Both the position numbers and the translations under genes were made by a program. Shown one piece after another: positions 1 to 12,464 of a stretch of DNA of 24,012 bases. Location: assembly GCA_015657535.1 (NCBI GenBank), contig JADHZB010000067.1, forward strand, positions 1 through 24,012, written 5' to 3'. Below the pieces are notes generated by a model that saw nothing but the letters and a program-made list of their open reading frames with translations, was not told the origin of the DNA and ran no database searches. The DNA is from Nephromyces sp. MM_2019 (Eukaryota > Apicomplexa > Aconoidasida > Nephromycida). How positions within the stretch are numbered: the first letter of the stretch is position 1; the number at the start of each line of letters is the position of its first letter.

Positions 1-931
1 TAGATTAATAATCAATATAAAAATTATTTAAGTTATTTCAAAATATGAGTTATCCTCAAAATAAAAAAAAAGCAATTATTAAATAGCTCACTAAACTTAA
101 TAACCATTTTATCAATTATATCCATTTCATCTAACCACAATGAACTCATATACAATTTGTAAATACATTATTTATATTGTTTATTATAATATAATAAGTT
201 CATTTAATTTCAATTTCAATCATTACTTCATATATTATATAGATACAAGTAAACTTCCAGATATATGTAAATATATATATAATATAACTAACTTATATTT
301 ATATCAAGATACACTCTTTCCATTGATTTTGATACATTAGATATATATTGTAACTATATCTAGATAACACATATATATATCATATATACTTAAACAACAA
401 AATTTTGTAAACATATCTAGAATAAATTATCTTAAAGTGTATTGACACTCGGATACAAAATTAATTTCCTTAAAAATAGAATTTTTATCTTCCTAAAAAT
501 ATTATCAACTAGCTTTGGTGTATCTACACGCGTTTAGTTATACATATCTATACATGTGCTTTGATTATATATATGTACAATTATGATATATTTATACATA
601 TATATATAGGAATGTATAATAAAATAGATAACTAAAAGGGCTTGTATAGCACCATAAAAGTATTCTATATATACATGTATATATAAATATGTTTAATTAG
701 AGCATATTTCTACATATATTTATATTTAGACATACATATTACATGCATCTATGGAAATACCTCAAATAGTCATATATACTAGCTAGTTACATATATACTA
801 TAACAATGGATATAACAGATGAATCAGGACAACATTCGACAATGAATTAGTTCAATTTTTATACATTTTTATTTTAACATATATCCCTTGACAACATTAC
901 CACAGAGAATTCATTAAATACACAAATCAAA
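1..931. other. AT-rich 5' flank of the ALG7 gene, no gene seen
   Basis: Very AT-rich DNA with many short TATATA runs. The only open frame of note (140-340, plus, 66 codons) is rich in Ile, Tyr and Asn and resembles no family; it is what AT-rich spacer gives by chance. The stretch presumably holds the promoter and 5' untranslated region of the downstream gene, but no promoter element can be recognised. Confidence 0.6.
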
Positions 932-3900
932 ATGGAGAAAGATATCAAACCCAACATATCTCCAACAAAGTTGTTTTGTTTAATTATCCCAATTTTCTCA
1001 ACATTCTTATATATATTGAAGGAAATACCTCACTTTTATGGCGTAGCAATTGCTATGTGCGTCTCTGGGATGAGCTATTGGATACTTTTATCCCTTTTCC
1101 CAACATTTTACAAACTTCTATACAAGAGTAGTAAGCATTCGAAATGCATACTAAAGCACATCAAGATTATACTCTTTTATGTACATATCATAATCCATAT
1201 ATTAATCACACAAACAAATACACTCACACACCCTGAAGAAGTATAAGCATTAGTGCTTTACAATAACGTCACACTTAGAGTTTCACTTACAAACATTGTA
1301 GGATTACAAATACATAATCACTCTCATATTGCTCATCACACACGTATTTTCATCACATACGCACATTCATTATACATCAGATGCACACTTTCTTAACACA
1401 TCACATATACTCTCATAACACATCACACATACTCTCATAACACATCACACATACTCCCATAACACATCACACATACTCTCATAACACATCACACTTACTC
1501 TCACAACACATCACACATACGCGCATAACACATCACACATACTCTCATAACACATCACACATACTCTTATCCCACATTACACACGCACTTTCAAATTTCC
1601 ATATACATTCTCATGGCACATATAAACATATTTTTATAACATCTAAAAAACACTTTCTATTATGGCCTCTCACACGAACATCCACAATATAGAAGCACTT
1701 ATAATACTGGTGTGTACACGTATATTTCACACACAGCAAATAAGATTGGATATGATTTGTGTAAGAAACCCCAAAACTATGATAACTCCAAATCTCCACC
1801 ACCTGTTGAACCGATTGGGATATTTGTTTCAACAGCATACCTCCTTATATCTGTATATATGCAAGTTTTCTTTATTAAGGATACAACTAAAGTAAGATAA
1901 TAGCGCACACACAACTTATTTTTATAATGTAAATTGGAGCTGAATGTGATATAGTCTGAACCTTAAAAATATTTTTTTCTATTTTTCGATCAAGACCTAT
2001 ATACACACACACAATGTATGAGTTGATCTCAAGATGTAATATTCACACAATATATATGATATAACTAAAGTGTGTTGTAAACATACAATGTAGATGCTGT
2101 AAGTAAAATGTGTTGTAAATACGCAATATATGTGTCATATCAAAATCTGATACTCACACAATAGATATGCTTTAGCTCGATTTTTATATAAATAAAGGAG
2201 AAATATTTAGATAGATAGAGAACACTCATCTTAATCTATACACATCGAAATATGCAATATTTTTCATATAAATTTTTGCTTATATACTTTATCAATTGTA
2301 GATGATGGAATACAATGCAGGTCTTTTTACTATTTGTTTTGTCTCATTAATTGTAAGTTTCTCGTCCAAATAATATCTAATGTATATATATAATGTAAGA
2401 CATAGTTGTAATTTTTTTCTTATTTTGTTACCATGTAGATTTAATTTGTTTATATATCTTTGTGTTCACACACATATTTTCAGTATGTATGATTAAATAT
2501 TTGTTTCATTTATATTTTGAATTTACAAATTTTTTAAAAGGGATATGCAGATGACACTATGAAATTAGCCTGGAGATATAAGATCCTCACACCTCTTATA
2601 GGTAAATTGAATTTAAATATATATCCCATATTTCTTTACTATCTCAATCCATACATATACACACAAACACACACATACATATACATACACACACGCATAC
2701 TCACACATACACACTCACACACATTCACAAACACATTCTTACACACATAAACATGTATACATACAAATATATATACACTTTATATCCTCCAGGATGTGTA
2801 CCGATGTTATTTACATATCAAGGAAGTACATCTATTATCCTACCAAGTTTTATGAGCAATCTATTTGGCGTATCTTTAGTTAATTTACATTACATTTATC
2901 ACCTTTTAATGTTATCTTCGATCATATTCTACTGTAATGCAATTAATATTCTAGCTGGTAATTTTACACATTAATATACATATAACCTGAATAAAAAAAC
3001 ACACACAGAAACATATATATAATCTAAAGCACCATAGACACACAGCTATATATTTATATATTCTAGTGCAACACACACACTGTAATATATATACAATCTA
3101 GAGAACCGCACACACACAGTAATATATATATCCCAAGTTATCACATACACACAACAATATATCAATATATAATTATATATGTATATATGTATATGTGCGT
3201 GTACATAGGAATCAATGGACTGGAAGTAGGTCAATCATTGATTTTGAGTTTTTTTATGATGGCCTACAATGTTATAGTAAGCAACTGAATATATGTGTAT
3301 GCTGATTATTAAAATGTGTATGCATTGATAATGAAAATGTGTATGCATTGATAATGAAAATGTGTATGCATTGATAATGAAAATGTGTATGCATTGATAA
3401 TGAAAATGTGTATGTGTTGATAATGAAAATGTGTATGCATTGATAATGAAAATGTGTGTGTATTGATAATGAAAATGTGTGTGTATTGATTATGAAAATA
3501 AAGATGATTTGAATTCACAGAAATTTTATGATTAAGGTGTGTAATTTCATCTAAAAATATATATTATGGGCTTCAGGAAATATCTAATCAAAAATCTGTT
3601 ACAAAAGAGTTTCCAAATTTTGATTCAAATGATATACTCTATCAAGTAAATAACTATACAAGTTTGTGTGTAACATAAAATATGGCTATGTTTAGCCTAG
3701 AATATATATGTGTATAGCCTAAAGTATGTATGTGTATATCATAGAGTATGTACGTGTATAGCCTAGAATGTATGTATGTTTCCTTGTGTGTGTGTGTGTA
3801 AATTAAAATGTGTAATTTATTTTTACCAAACTTTATTACCCCAGAATGTTTTATCACTCTACCTGTCTATCCCATTTTTTTGTTGTTCGTTGGCTACCCT

Positions 3901-5682
3901 TGTCTTTAATTGGTAAAAATTCTGATTCTATTTATTTTTTCTAAGATATAAACATATATAGCTATTATTATATATGTGTCTATATGTGCTTATATGGGTG
4001 TATCTGTGTGTAAGTTTATGCTTTTAGGTGTGCTTGAGACTATGTATATAAATCACGTATACATATTTTATAAACGTGTTTATGTGTGCAAATACGGTGT
4101 CCATGTAAATATGTTCGTTTTTATATACATATTTTATGACCAATGCCTCTTTACAATCTATAGATAATATAACTTAATGAAATTTATATTGTTTTATAGG
4201 AATCCTTCAAGATATTTTGTAGGGGACGCTTACACCTATTTTGCAGTAACCCATCATTCTATCTATACATACATTTTAGAAACCTACACACACATATATA
4301 TTTTTTTTTTCTTTTATATACCCACAATACGCATACACTTCAATTCCAATTATTTAGGGTGCACACTTTGCTGTAGTGGCTATCATGGGGCATTCCATTC
4401 GAACATTTGTATTGTTTTCAACCCCACAACTCCTTAATTTTTTCATATCCTTACCACAGGTACATAAAATCATTAAACACACACAAAATTATACACTCAA
4501 ATTACACCTTGAATATCTACATACTTTCTAATGAATAAACTCAAATAAATTATGTTCGCAGTTGATGCCCAAATTCTTTGGCAATTATGCGCGACATTGT
4601 CCAAATCACCGACTTCCACAGTAATACTTAATTATCATAAAAATAACATTGGATGTGTTAAAACACAAGCACACACACACACATACACACACATATACAC
4701 ACACACTACTAACCAATCATATGTGTGCACACATTTATTTACAGCCTTGATAGGCTCAATGAACCTTATTTAGTAACATCAAAGATAGTAAATAGATTGT
4801 TTGTAATAACTCCCAAACAAAGAGATTTACTTTTAAAACAAATTAAAAGCACTACACACTTTGAAGATGAAGAACATAAAAATGAATGGCTTTTTAGGAA
4901 AAATGAACTGGAAAATTTACAAACAACTAGCCAAATTTACCCTCTTTATTATTACACACACCCCTATGAAACATATTACTCACACACATCAAAAGCAGAA
5001 GAAAAGGTTCCAATTATGTTAACCCCAAAACAAATCAAATCTTCAAAAAAAAATATTACACTCATTTGTCTTATGCTAGAAGTAAGTTTGTATGAGTAGG
5101 GTAAAAGAGAGATAGATGCGTCCGTGTATTTATGTGTGTGTGTATTTATGTGTGTGTGTATGTATGTGAATGTGTGTTGTGAATTTGTGTATATGTATTT
5201 ATGTATCTATACGGGTGTTTCTGTGTATGCATGTATGTATGTGTGTGTGTCTGTGTGTGTGTATATGTATGTGTGTGTGTTTACGTATATATTTATATAT
5301 ATGTGTTTATATATATTTATTTATGTATGTGGATATGGATTAAGGAACAGTGATTGCTTGCATAAATGTTTATCTTTGTATGTATATACATGCATGTTTA
5401 TATATATGTATATCTCTATGTAGCTTCAATGAGTCTGTGCGTATGTTCACCTTCGAATGCTTGTGTGCGTATATGTATTGTGTGAGTAATATCCTAACTA
5501 TATATTTTTGAAGGTCATAGCCTTATCATACTTAATAATTAGTACTATCTCAGATATTTGGACCCATGAAAGAGGATAAACTTGTTATTGTTTTATTAAT
5601 CTTTCAAATAATGTGTGGTGCGCTTGGGTTATTATTTAGATATTCTCCATTTTACACAATTTTTTTAAGTTACAAAATGTAG
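932..5682 (+). CDS. ALG7: UDP-GlcNAc:dolichyl-phosphate GlcNAc-1-phosphotransferase (ALG7/DPAGT1), 13 exons
   Basis: Transfers GlcNAc-1-phosphate from UDP-GlcNAc to dolichyl phosphate at the ER membrane, the first step of N-glycan precursor synthesis. Exons read here: 932-1130, 1737-1891, 2302-2352, 2541-2601, 2793-2957, 3209-3276, 3577-3645, 3845-3912, 4200-4245, 4358-4459, 4562-4620, 4745-5081 and 5554-5682. All introns are GT-AG and all phases match, giving 502 residues ending in TAG. Family blocks appear in order: KIGYDLCKK (about 69-77), the catalytic GYADD (136-140), NAINILAG joined across an intron to INGLEVGQ (about 204-219), NPSRYFVGDAYTYFA (280-294) and HCPNHRLP (340-347). The rest is hydrophobic multi-pass sequence. 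The human enzyme is about 400 residues; the extra length is mainly a charged insert around residues 355-450 (exon 12). The start is the first ATG, in an A-rich context and followed by a hydrophobic segment. Start and exon 7 are the least certain parts. Confidence 0.93.
1392..1567 (+). repeat. 22-bp minisatellite in ALG7 intron 1
   Basis: Eight consecutive 22-bp copies, each beginning CATAACACATCACACATA with few differences, lie inside the 606-nt first intron. The plus strand of the unit almost lacks G. The antisense and sense ORFs around here are by-products of the repeat. Confidence 0.93.
3311..3494 (+). repeat. 23-bp minisatellite in ALG7 intron 6
   Basis: Exactly eight 23-bp copies, each starting AAAATGTGTATGCATTGATA. 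The last copies differ mainly by TATGCA becoming TGTGTA. The array lies wholly inside the 300-nt intron 3277-3576. The 69-codon His/Ile/Phe-rich frame on the minus strand here is the translated repeat, not a gene. Confidence 0.94.
3693..3780 (+). repeat. 22-bp minisatellite in ALG7 intron 7
   Basis: Four 22-bp copies with the core TAGCCTAGAATATATATG occupy nearly half of the 199-nt intron 3646-3844. The unit is unrelated in sequence to the arrays in introns 1 and 6, although its length is the same or within 1 bp. Confidence 0.85.
5118..5330 (+). repeat. TG-rich low-complexity tract in ALG7 intron 12
   Basis: Irregular (TG)n runs interspersed with TATTTA and TATGTA fill the start of the 472-nt last intron (5082-5553). 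The Cys/Val/Tyr-rich open frame at 5124-5423 is a translation of this tract and is not a gene. Confidence 0.85.
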
Positions 5683-7844
5683 TAAATACACACAAGAGTG
5701 ATTAATACGCACACTGGTTAATACAAGTTTTTTGTAAAAAATTTTATGGAACTTTTACTACACATATTGATATATTTGATGCAACATTTACACAACATAT
5801 ATTAGCAACTCATTTATTTTTTATAAGAATTTTCAAGGCTATTTTAACAAAGCATCAGAAAGACAGACATATATATATATATATTTTCTTTATACTACTA
5901 ACCACAGTGATGTTGATTTTCAGCACACATAAAAAAATTTAGTAAAATATACATACACCAGATCTTTCATACATTACAATTTATAAACTATACATATACA
6001 AATACACCTTGTTTCATTCCAAATAGAAAAGCCTCGCAATCGTAATAATCATAAATACAATCTATAAGAAAGCATATATACCTTGAATTCATCTCAAAAC
6101 ACCCATAACAGACATACATATACACATTTGTAGTATTTCTTGAGAGTGATATTCAATAATAATTATTTTTGCAATATATAGTTCTATGTGCCTTTACACA
6201 CATAATTATATATCACATAAAATGAATATTTATAATTTACAAGTCTTATATTAATTCAATTAAATTATACAAATCCTAATAATAATAATAATATCTTATA
6301 AAATCATTTTAAATGTTCTAAATTTATCGAATTTAGCTAGTTTAAACCTAGTTTGATTTTATATTATGTGTGTGAGCTATGTGTATGTGGGTGTGCTATG
6401 TGTATGTGGGTGTGATATGTGTGTGCGGGTGTGCTATGTGTATGTGGGTGTGCTATGTGTGTGTGCGGGTGTGCTATGTGTGTGCGGGTGTGCTATGTGT
6501 ATGCGGGTGTGCTATGTGTGTGCGGGTGTGCTATGTGTATGCCTTATGTGTATATATATGTGTTGAATATATATATGTATGTATATGTGTCTTGATTATA
6601 TATATATTTATGTAAATATGTGAGCTTTGCATTTATATATGTTTGTCAATGTGTTTTATATGTACATGTATAGATGTAAGTGTGTGTTGTAAAGGCAGAT
6701 AAAATTATATGCATGTTATGTATAAATAAAAAATAGGTGTGTGTATTTTAAGTACAAGTTTATATGTGGGGATGTTGCGTTTATGTGGGTGTTTTATATA
6801 AATAAATGTATTTGTTTTATATATCTGTGAATATGCGTTAATATAAAGATATGTATAAATGTATTAGTAATGTCTATTGGAAACTAGCGTTTACTAAGTG
6901 TGTGTAAATTTAAGGGTATTTTACTTGTGTGTTTTTGTGGTGCATATGAGTGCGTTTGCTCTGTGTGTTTGTGGCATTTTAGTATCTATATTGTGTCGAT
7001 GTGCGTAACATGAAAGTGTGAATCCATATTGTGTGCGAGTACAGTGAATATAAATAAGTGTGTATATATTACTGTGATTGTTTGTGGATATTCTATGCAT
7101 GTATGCGTAAATATTCTTCATTTTCAGAAAAATCTAATTACAAGTAAAAAAAAAAAATTATTGAATTGATAAATTTGAAGTAATTTTTTCTAAATGAAAA
7201 TAAATTATTTTCGAATTTACTTTTTGGTTTGCATATGAAAGCTTGTGTTTATATTCATCTGTTAAATTTTAGGATACAAACATTTAGGTATAGATATATT
7301 AAGGATACACACAACACACACACGCAAATCTTACACATTAACGATTGAAACATACAATTTAAAAACATATTCAAACGCAAATTTCACCCACAGTTCAAAT
7401 ACAACTTGTATATCCAAAACTCTCCACAGAATACTCTTACACTACTCACCCACAACAAACATAAAATTCACATAACACATACAATTCACATAACACATAC
7501 AATTCACAGACAATAGACAACTCAGCTACATACCCACTCCCCTAACCCCCCACCCACCCACACATCAGACATGTATACACCTATATATTGTCCAATCACA
7601 GCCTGTGAGTAATTTACATTTATCTAATTTTTGCATGACTATATATTTGATTGTGTGTAAGGTTTTGTGTGCGTGTTTTGTATATATATATATATTATCA
7701 TCCGAACTATATAATTTCAACATCAAAATCATACAACATATACAACGACTGATTCCCGATCAATCATACAACATATACACTAACTTATTCCCCATCTACA
7801 CGCATTTCATACATAATCATCTCGCTAATATATTGGTTAGCTCA
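5683..7844. other. Spacer between ALG7 and hydrolase genes, TG- then CA-rich
   Basis: No gene is recognised. The first part is plain AT-rich and presumably holds the ALG7 3' end. From about 6360 to 7130 the plus strand is TG-rich, including the minisatellite at 6377-6545. From about 7300 to 7560 it is CA-rich, with short direct repeats of ATAACACATACAATTCAC near 7470-7505. The hydrolase frame stays open upstream of 7845 as far as 7476, with an in-frame ATG at 7635, so part of this stretch could be coding or could hold upstream exons. Confidence 0.6.
6377..6545 (+). repeat. 19-bp TG-rich intergenic minisatellite
   Basis: About nine copies of a 19-bp unit, CTATGTGTATGTGGGTGTG and close variants (one copy is 21 bp; GTGGG alternates with GCGGG), with the last copy partial. 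The G-rich strand is the plus strand. It lies between two genes rather than in an intron. The Cys/Val-rich frames over it are translated repeat. Confidence 0.92.
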
Positions 7845-10800
7845 ATGGAGCAATGGCATATTATCCTGTCTCATTTTTGGATATTTGGCCAGTACCTTGG
7901 TTTTGTTATAAAATCAAGATTACCCCTTTTCCTAGTATCATTTGAATTCATATACAACTTTTGTATTCTTTTTGTTTCAACACCTCCATTTGACCTCTCC
8001 AATAGATTTGACCCATCGAAACAGCACTTCTACCAACTATGTAAATTTTGTATTTTGGACTATACCCCCAACTGGTGTCTCGCCATTGTCTCGTGTATTC
8101 GTTTTATTTCAGTGTATTTGCTATTTAGATACAGACGGACGAGAACGCTCTGGATAGAATGTGGAGTCTTCATCTTTGGGGCGATATCTATTTTTATACC
8201 GACTTGGAATATATACCTCTACCACACCGAGGTGACCTCGGCTGTATTACTGTCTATACAAATTGTTTTTATCATCCTCCAATGCCTAAGCCTCCTCTTC
8301 AACCGCGAGAGAAAACGCAAACGAACTGCTATATGGAGGGACTGGAATTTTAGAAATTCAAATCGCATCACACTTCCCACCCTCAGTAGCTCTGGGAATT
8401 CGGTGTGTGTATGGGGTTGGATGAAGATGTGTGTTGGGTGATTTAGATGGATGCAAAGTGATGCGTGTGTGTGTAAAATGTATCTGCATGTAATTATTTG
8501 TATTGTATCTGGGTATAAATCTTCAAAATATTTGTGCTAGGAAATCTTGGAAATGCATGTAATTACACTTGTGTATGTTGTTGTATAACTGCCCATAAAT
8601 GTGTTGAATAGTCTGTAGATGTATGAGGGAGTAATTTTAATGTCTATATTACTATAACATATGAATTACTACACATGGTTATACAAGTGATCTCTTTCCT
8701 TAATATGTATGCTGCTACATGTGTGCAAATATATTTATTTTCTTTGAAAAATTTCACAGCTATATTCTCCACGTACTACACTACCTTCAAGAATATATAA
8801 CAGCAATCATGAATATGGATCAAGTACACGTGATGATTCATTTCCATCTTCAACCTTTTACCCTCTAATTGAGCAACCTGATATCTCTGTCACCCTAGAT
8901 CCTGTATGGCCTCATCATTACTATCAAAATGAAGAAGTAATTTCACACCTCATCAATCCATCATCTGAAAACACACATGATGACTCTCTAAAAGAATCTC
9001 TAATAGAGGCCTATAACAATAATGATACACTCCACACATTTCGTTACATTAATATAGGAGATGTAAGTACGAAATTGAACAAACACATCTTATTAGATGA
9101 TCTCGACATCTGTGTATATTCATCCTATTTTTGAAACAACATATTCATACTACACACTTCCATATATTTAATTTCAGAGAATTCCTTTTAAACATATATA
9201 TCCTCAAATTTTGAGAGTTCTTTATATGCATTTATATCCTCGATTTTTTATGGCTCCTTATGCTTATTAATATTCTTCATTTTCATTATTCCTTTACATA
9301 CCTCCTTTATATCCTCAGCTTTTATCACATCCTCAATTTTCATGCCATTCCTATGCTCATACTTTATATACCAATTTATTGCTCATTATAGCAAATATTT
9401 AGCCTATTGATTTTAACCAACCAGATAATACACAAAATTTTGTTCATTATTTATAGGTTTTGGTTAATTTTAAGCTCGAAGGAAGTGGAAGACGGCTATT
9501 TTGTTTTATACATCAATTTGGTGCCTCACTCTTCACATGGAGACACCTGCAACATGAATTATCAAAACTTGGTATAACATTATCCTATGATAGAATTGCA
9601 CACGGTTTCAGCTCGAGGCCTCCACCCGAACATCCTGTACATCTACCTGGCTTTCCACAGGTACACACACAAAAAGCAAATAAGTCTCTCAACACTCTAT
9701 ATACGCACACATACTTAAAACAAATAAGTCTCTCAACATCCTATAATCACACACACAAATGAACAAATACTTTATACACATACACACACACGAACCAAAT
9801 ATATCTTCCAACACTCTATACAGACGAAAAAAATATGTCTTCTCACAATATTATATATACATAAACACACTTACAAATTATTTATGTAATTATTAGGAAT
9901 TCAATCCATACAGTGAAGAATATGCAATATACTTATCATTATTTTTGATTAATTTATTTGGGAAGTCATCCTTCCAACCCGATGATGATAATAACAAAAA
10001 CTCAGTAACATGGGTACCTGGCTTATTACACGATGAGTCAATTTCAACGTGTTTAATTGGCTGTTCTATTGGTTGTAGTATAGCTATAGAAAGTGCTATC
10101 CTGAATAGTACGATGTTTGAATTCATTATATTGTATGTGTGTGCTGTGATATATTTATATTATGTTTGTATAGTGGAGATTTATCTAGATTAGGTGTGTG
10201 TATAATGATATATCTAGACTGTAAGAGTGTATAATGACATATTTAGATAATTGTGTATATATAGTTATATCAATTATTTATTATTTAGGTGATGTGAGTA
10301 GCTTGGTTCTGATCTCTCCTTCAATATACTCAGAAGGTTTCCCAGGCATATTACGGGCAATTTTCCGAACAGAAGTTGGTCGATCATTAACAGCGTCAAT
10401 AGTCAAGTATTGTTATAACCTTATAATATATTCAGTTTGTGTGTATATTAATAATAATACGTGCTCTGCTAATTAGATCAGAATTAACCGACTTTATGCT
10501 TAAACGTGCATATCATGATCATGGTAAACTCAATAACTCAGTTATTAAAGGCTATGATAAGCCCTTCCAAGTAATTCCTCTTATAGATATATAATCTTTG
10601 ATCTAAGATTTTATTAATCCTTCTTCTTTATAGGTTGCAGGCTGGCAAGAAGGCTTTAGCTGTTTATTCAAGTATTTCAAACCTTTAAAAGCATACGAAA
10701 AATTTGAGCTATTAAACGTGAGCTTCGATACTTTTTCATGACCACATAGGACTAGTGATTATTTACACAAACTCTGTATAATCATTTTGATTCAAACATT

Positions 10801-11617
10801 TTTGTAATATACTTCTTACTATATTCGTTTTTTCACTGAGGAATCGTATGATAACCAAGTTAATATAATATATTGGAAAAGCTTTATAGAATTTGAACAT
10901 ATTAAAATATATAAGAGTTGGACTAACAATTTTCATCGAAATACAATCCATGATCCTTATAAAATATTAATCTACACTTTAATTTATCTATACATATTCC
11001 ACTCTCATACTCATAATCTCTATATATTGTGTAGGTGCCACTTCTAATAATTGTTGGTCAAAATGATAAAATTACACCACCACGTGAATTTCAGCGACTT
11101 CGTTCGGATTTGGACTCATTCAATGTATTTAGCACTTTAAAATAAATGATTTCAATATATTTCAAATTTTAAATATTTTCAGATTAAATATAAATTTGAA
11201 GTAATCCCAAATTGTGGAAATCTCCCCCACGAAGAACAACCCCAATTAGTTATGCAGAAAATCAAGTAAATACGTACAGTTATTTGATATACGCATATAC
11301 TCAATATCATGCAAGCTACATACTAAAATTTAGATTAACACAAACATCAAATCATAAATTCACGGCCAATTACAATCAAAACCTCAACTCTGATTATAGT
11401 ATCCATTTAACAATATTCCCCACCCTATAAAATCATACAAACACCCACTAGATTTGAATTTTTTTATTAACAATTATAAATAAACATTACACATAGCCAT
11501 TCTACAATCTCATACTTCAAACCACTTTATTATTCAAATTCACAACAATTTTACAATTATTAATTAAATTTGTTAAAATAATTCAGGGAATTTATCTACT
11601 CTATAGACACATTTTAG
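7845..11617 (+). CDS. Membrane-anchored alpha/beta-hydrolase, 10 exons (start uncertain)
   Basis: A predicted serine hydrolase (lipase/esterase/epoxide-hydrolase-like fold) with an N-terminal membrane region; substrate unknown. Exons: 7845-8402, 8760-9062, 9457-9660, 9897-10107, 10289-10406, 10477-10570, 10634-10717, 11035-11124, 11183-11265 and 11587-11617. All are GT-AG with matching phases, giving about 591 residues. Residues 1-186 hold several hydrophobic spans and a basic RERKRKR stretch; 187-287 is a polar, Ser/Asn/His-rich linker. The hydrolase domain follows: HQFGASLFTWR (306-316, oxyanion region), DRIAHGFSSRP, the nucleophile elbow GCSIG (Ser412), SLVLISPSIYSEGFP, VGQNDKITPP (Asp535) and NCGNLPHEEQP (His570). 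The triad is complete. The HG motif is HQ instead of HG. The frame is also open upstream, with an ATG at 7635; I chose 7845 because the sequence before it is CA/TG-biased like the spacers. The exon 4 donor (10108) is chosen by phase. Confidence 0.85.
9678..9830 (+). repeat. Degenerate ~44-bp repeat in hydrolase intron 3
   Basis: Two good copies about 44 bp apart share AAATAAGTCTCTCAACA followed by a CA-rich tail. Two decayed copies follow (AAATACTTTATACACA and AAATATATCTTCCAACAC). The array fills most of the 236-nt intron 9661-9896. Confidence 0.65.
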
Positions 11618-12464
11618 TAAGCCAAGTTCAACTCAATTTTAACTTATTTGCTTACCAGGATTTATATGTTACAAGAAATATATGAATATTAATAAATTAT
11701 TCTATTTTCAATACTTCTATAATCAAAACATTATTACACTTTGAGAAGCGTTATATATATATATATATATTATCTATACGATCTTAACCATTTATAAAAT
11801 AATTTATACATCTTCAACCTTAAATTTCTTAAATTTTACTTCTTTATGAGATACAACCCATAAGTAAGTGACCAATTTAAAAGTGACAATAACCTCTTAA
11901 CACCTAATATAATACTATCAATTATATATATATAAATATATATTATATTCATTCATTTCTTAACAAAACATTTTCTACACTACATATTTCATTCTAAGAG
12001 CCGGATAAATAAACGATTATGTTGAATTTAGGTTGATGTGTTTTATACAAATATTAAAAATATATTGTCGCAGTTTAAAATTTCAATATTTGGATCAATG
12101 TATTCTTACGATATAATGCTAAGAAATTAATTTTTTTGAGCTAGAAATTTTTACCTGATTTTGTAAGTTAAGTTTTTCGCATAATTTATAATACTAATAT
12201 ACCGATGCTACTACGCATATTACAATTAAAATGAGTATACTAGTTTTAATTTACATATTTTAAACCATTAGAACTAAAATAAATATATAAGTGCAAGTGA
12301 GAATCGCTCAAATAATCTAATTAGCCCAAAAAAATTCTATGGAATTTAGATATTCTATTGTTTAATGCGAGTACAATTTTCATCGCTTTCGAATATATAA
12401 TTTAACCACCTGAAATTGACTTATTAAATTCCGATAAATGCTGCCAGAAAATGAAAATCGTGGC
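11618..12464. other. Convergent spacer between hydrolase and kinase genes
   Basis: AT-rich DNA between two facing 3' ends. It contains a short TA run near 11752-11770 and otherwise nothing recognisable. The 3' untranslated regions and polyadenylation signals of both genes should lie here. CA/TG-rich DNA, common to the left, is absent from this point onward. Confidence 0.6.

Noticed and set aside
1611..1900. Three overlapping ORFs on both strands (62-77 codons)
   Set aside because: They overlap ALG7 exon 2; only the plus frame that continues KIGYDLCKK is real, and it starts at an acceptor, not at its first ATG.
3046..3857. Several minus-strand ORFs rich in His, Ile, Tyr and Thr
   Set aside because: They translate TG/CA tracts and minisatellites inside ALG7 introns and have no family-like features.
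5124..6615. Cys/Val/Tyr-rich plus-strand ORFs resembling repetitive cysteine proteins
   Set aside because: Pure translation of TG repeats in an intron and of the 19-bp intergenic array; near-identical translations occur in several frames.
7942..8353. ORFs in a second frame over hydrolase exon 1
   Set aside because: The competing 7845-8402 frame is longer, gives clear membrane spans and basic stop-transfer residues, and joins the next exon in phase.
10763..10951. Minus-strand 62-codon ORF
   Set aside because: Lies inside a hydrolase intron (10718-11034), with no motif.
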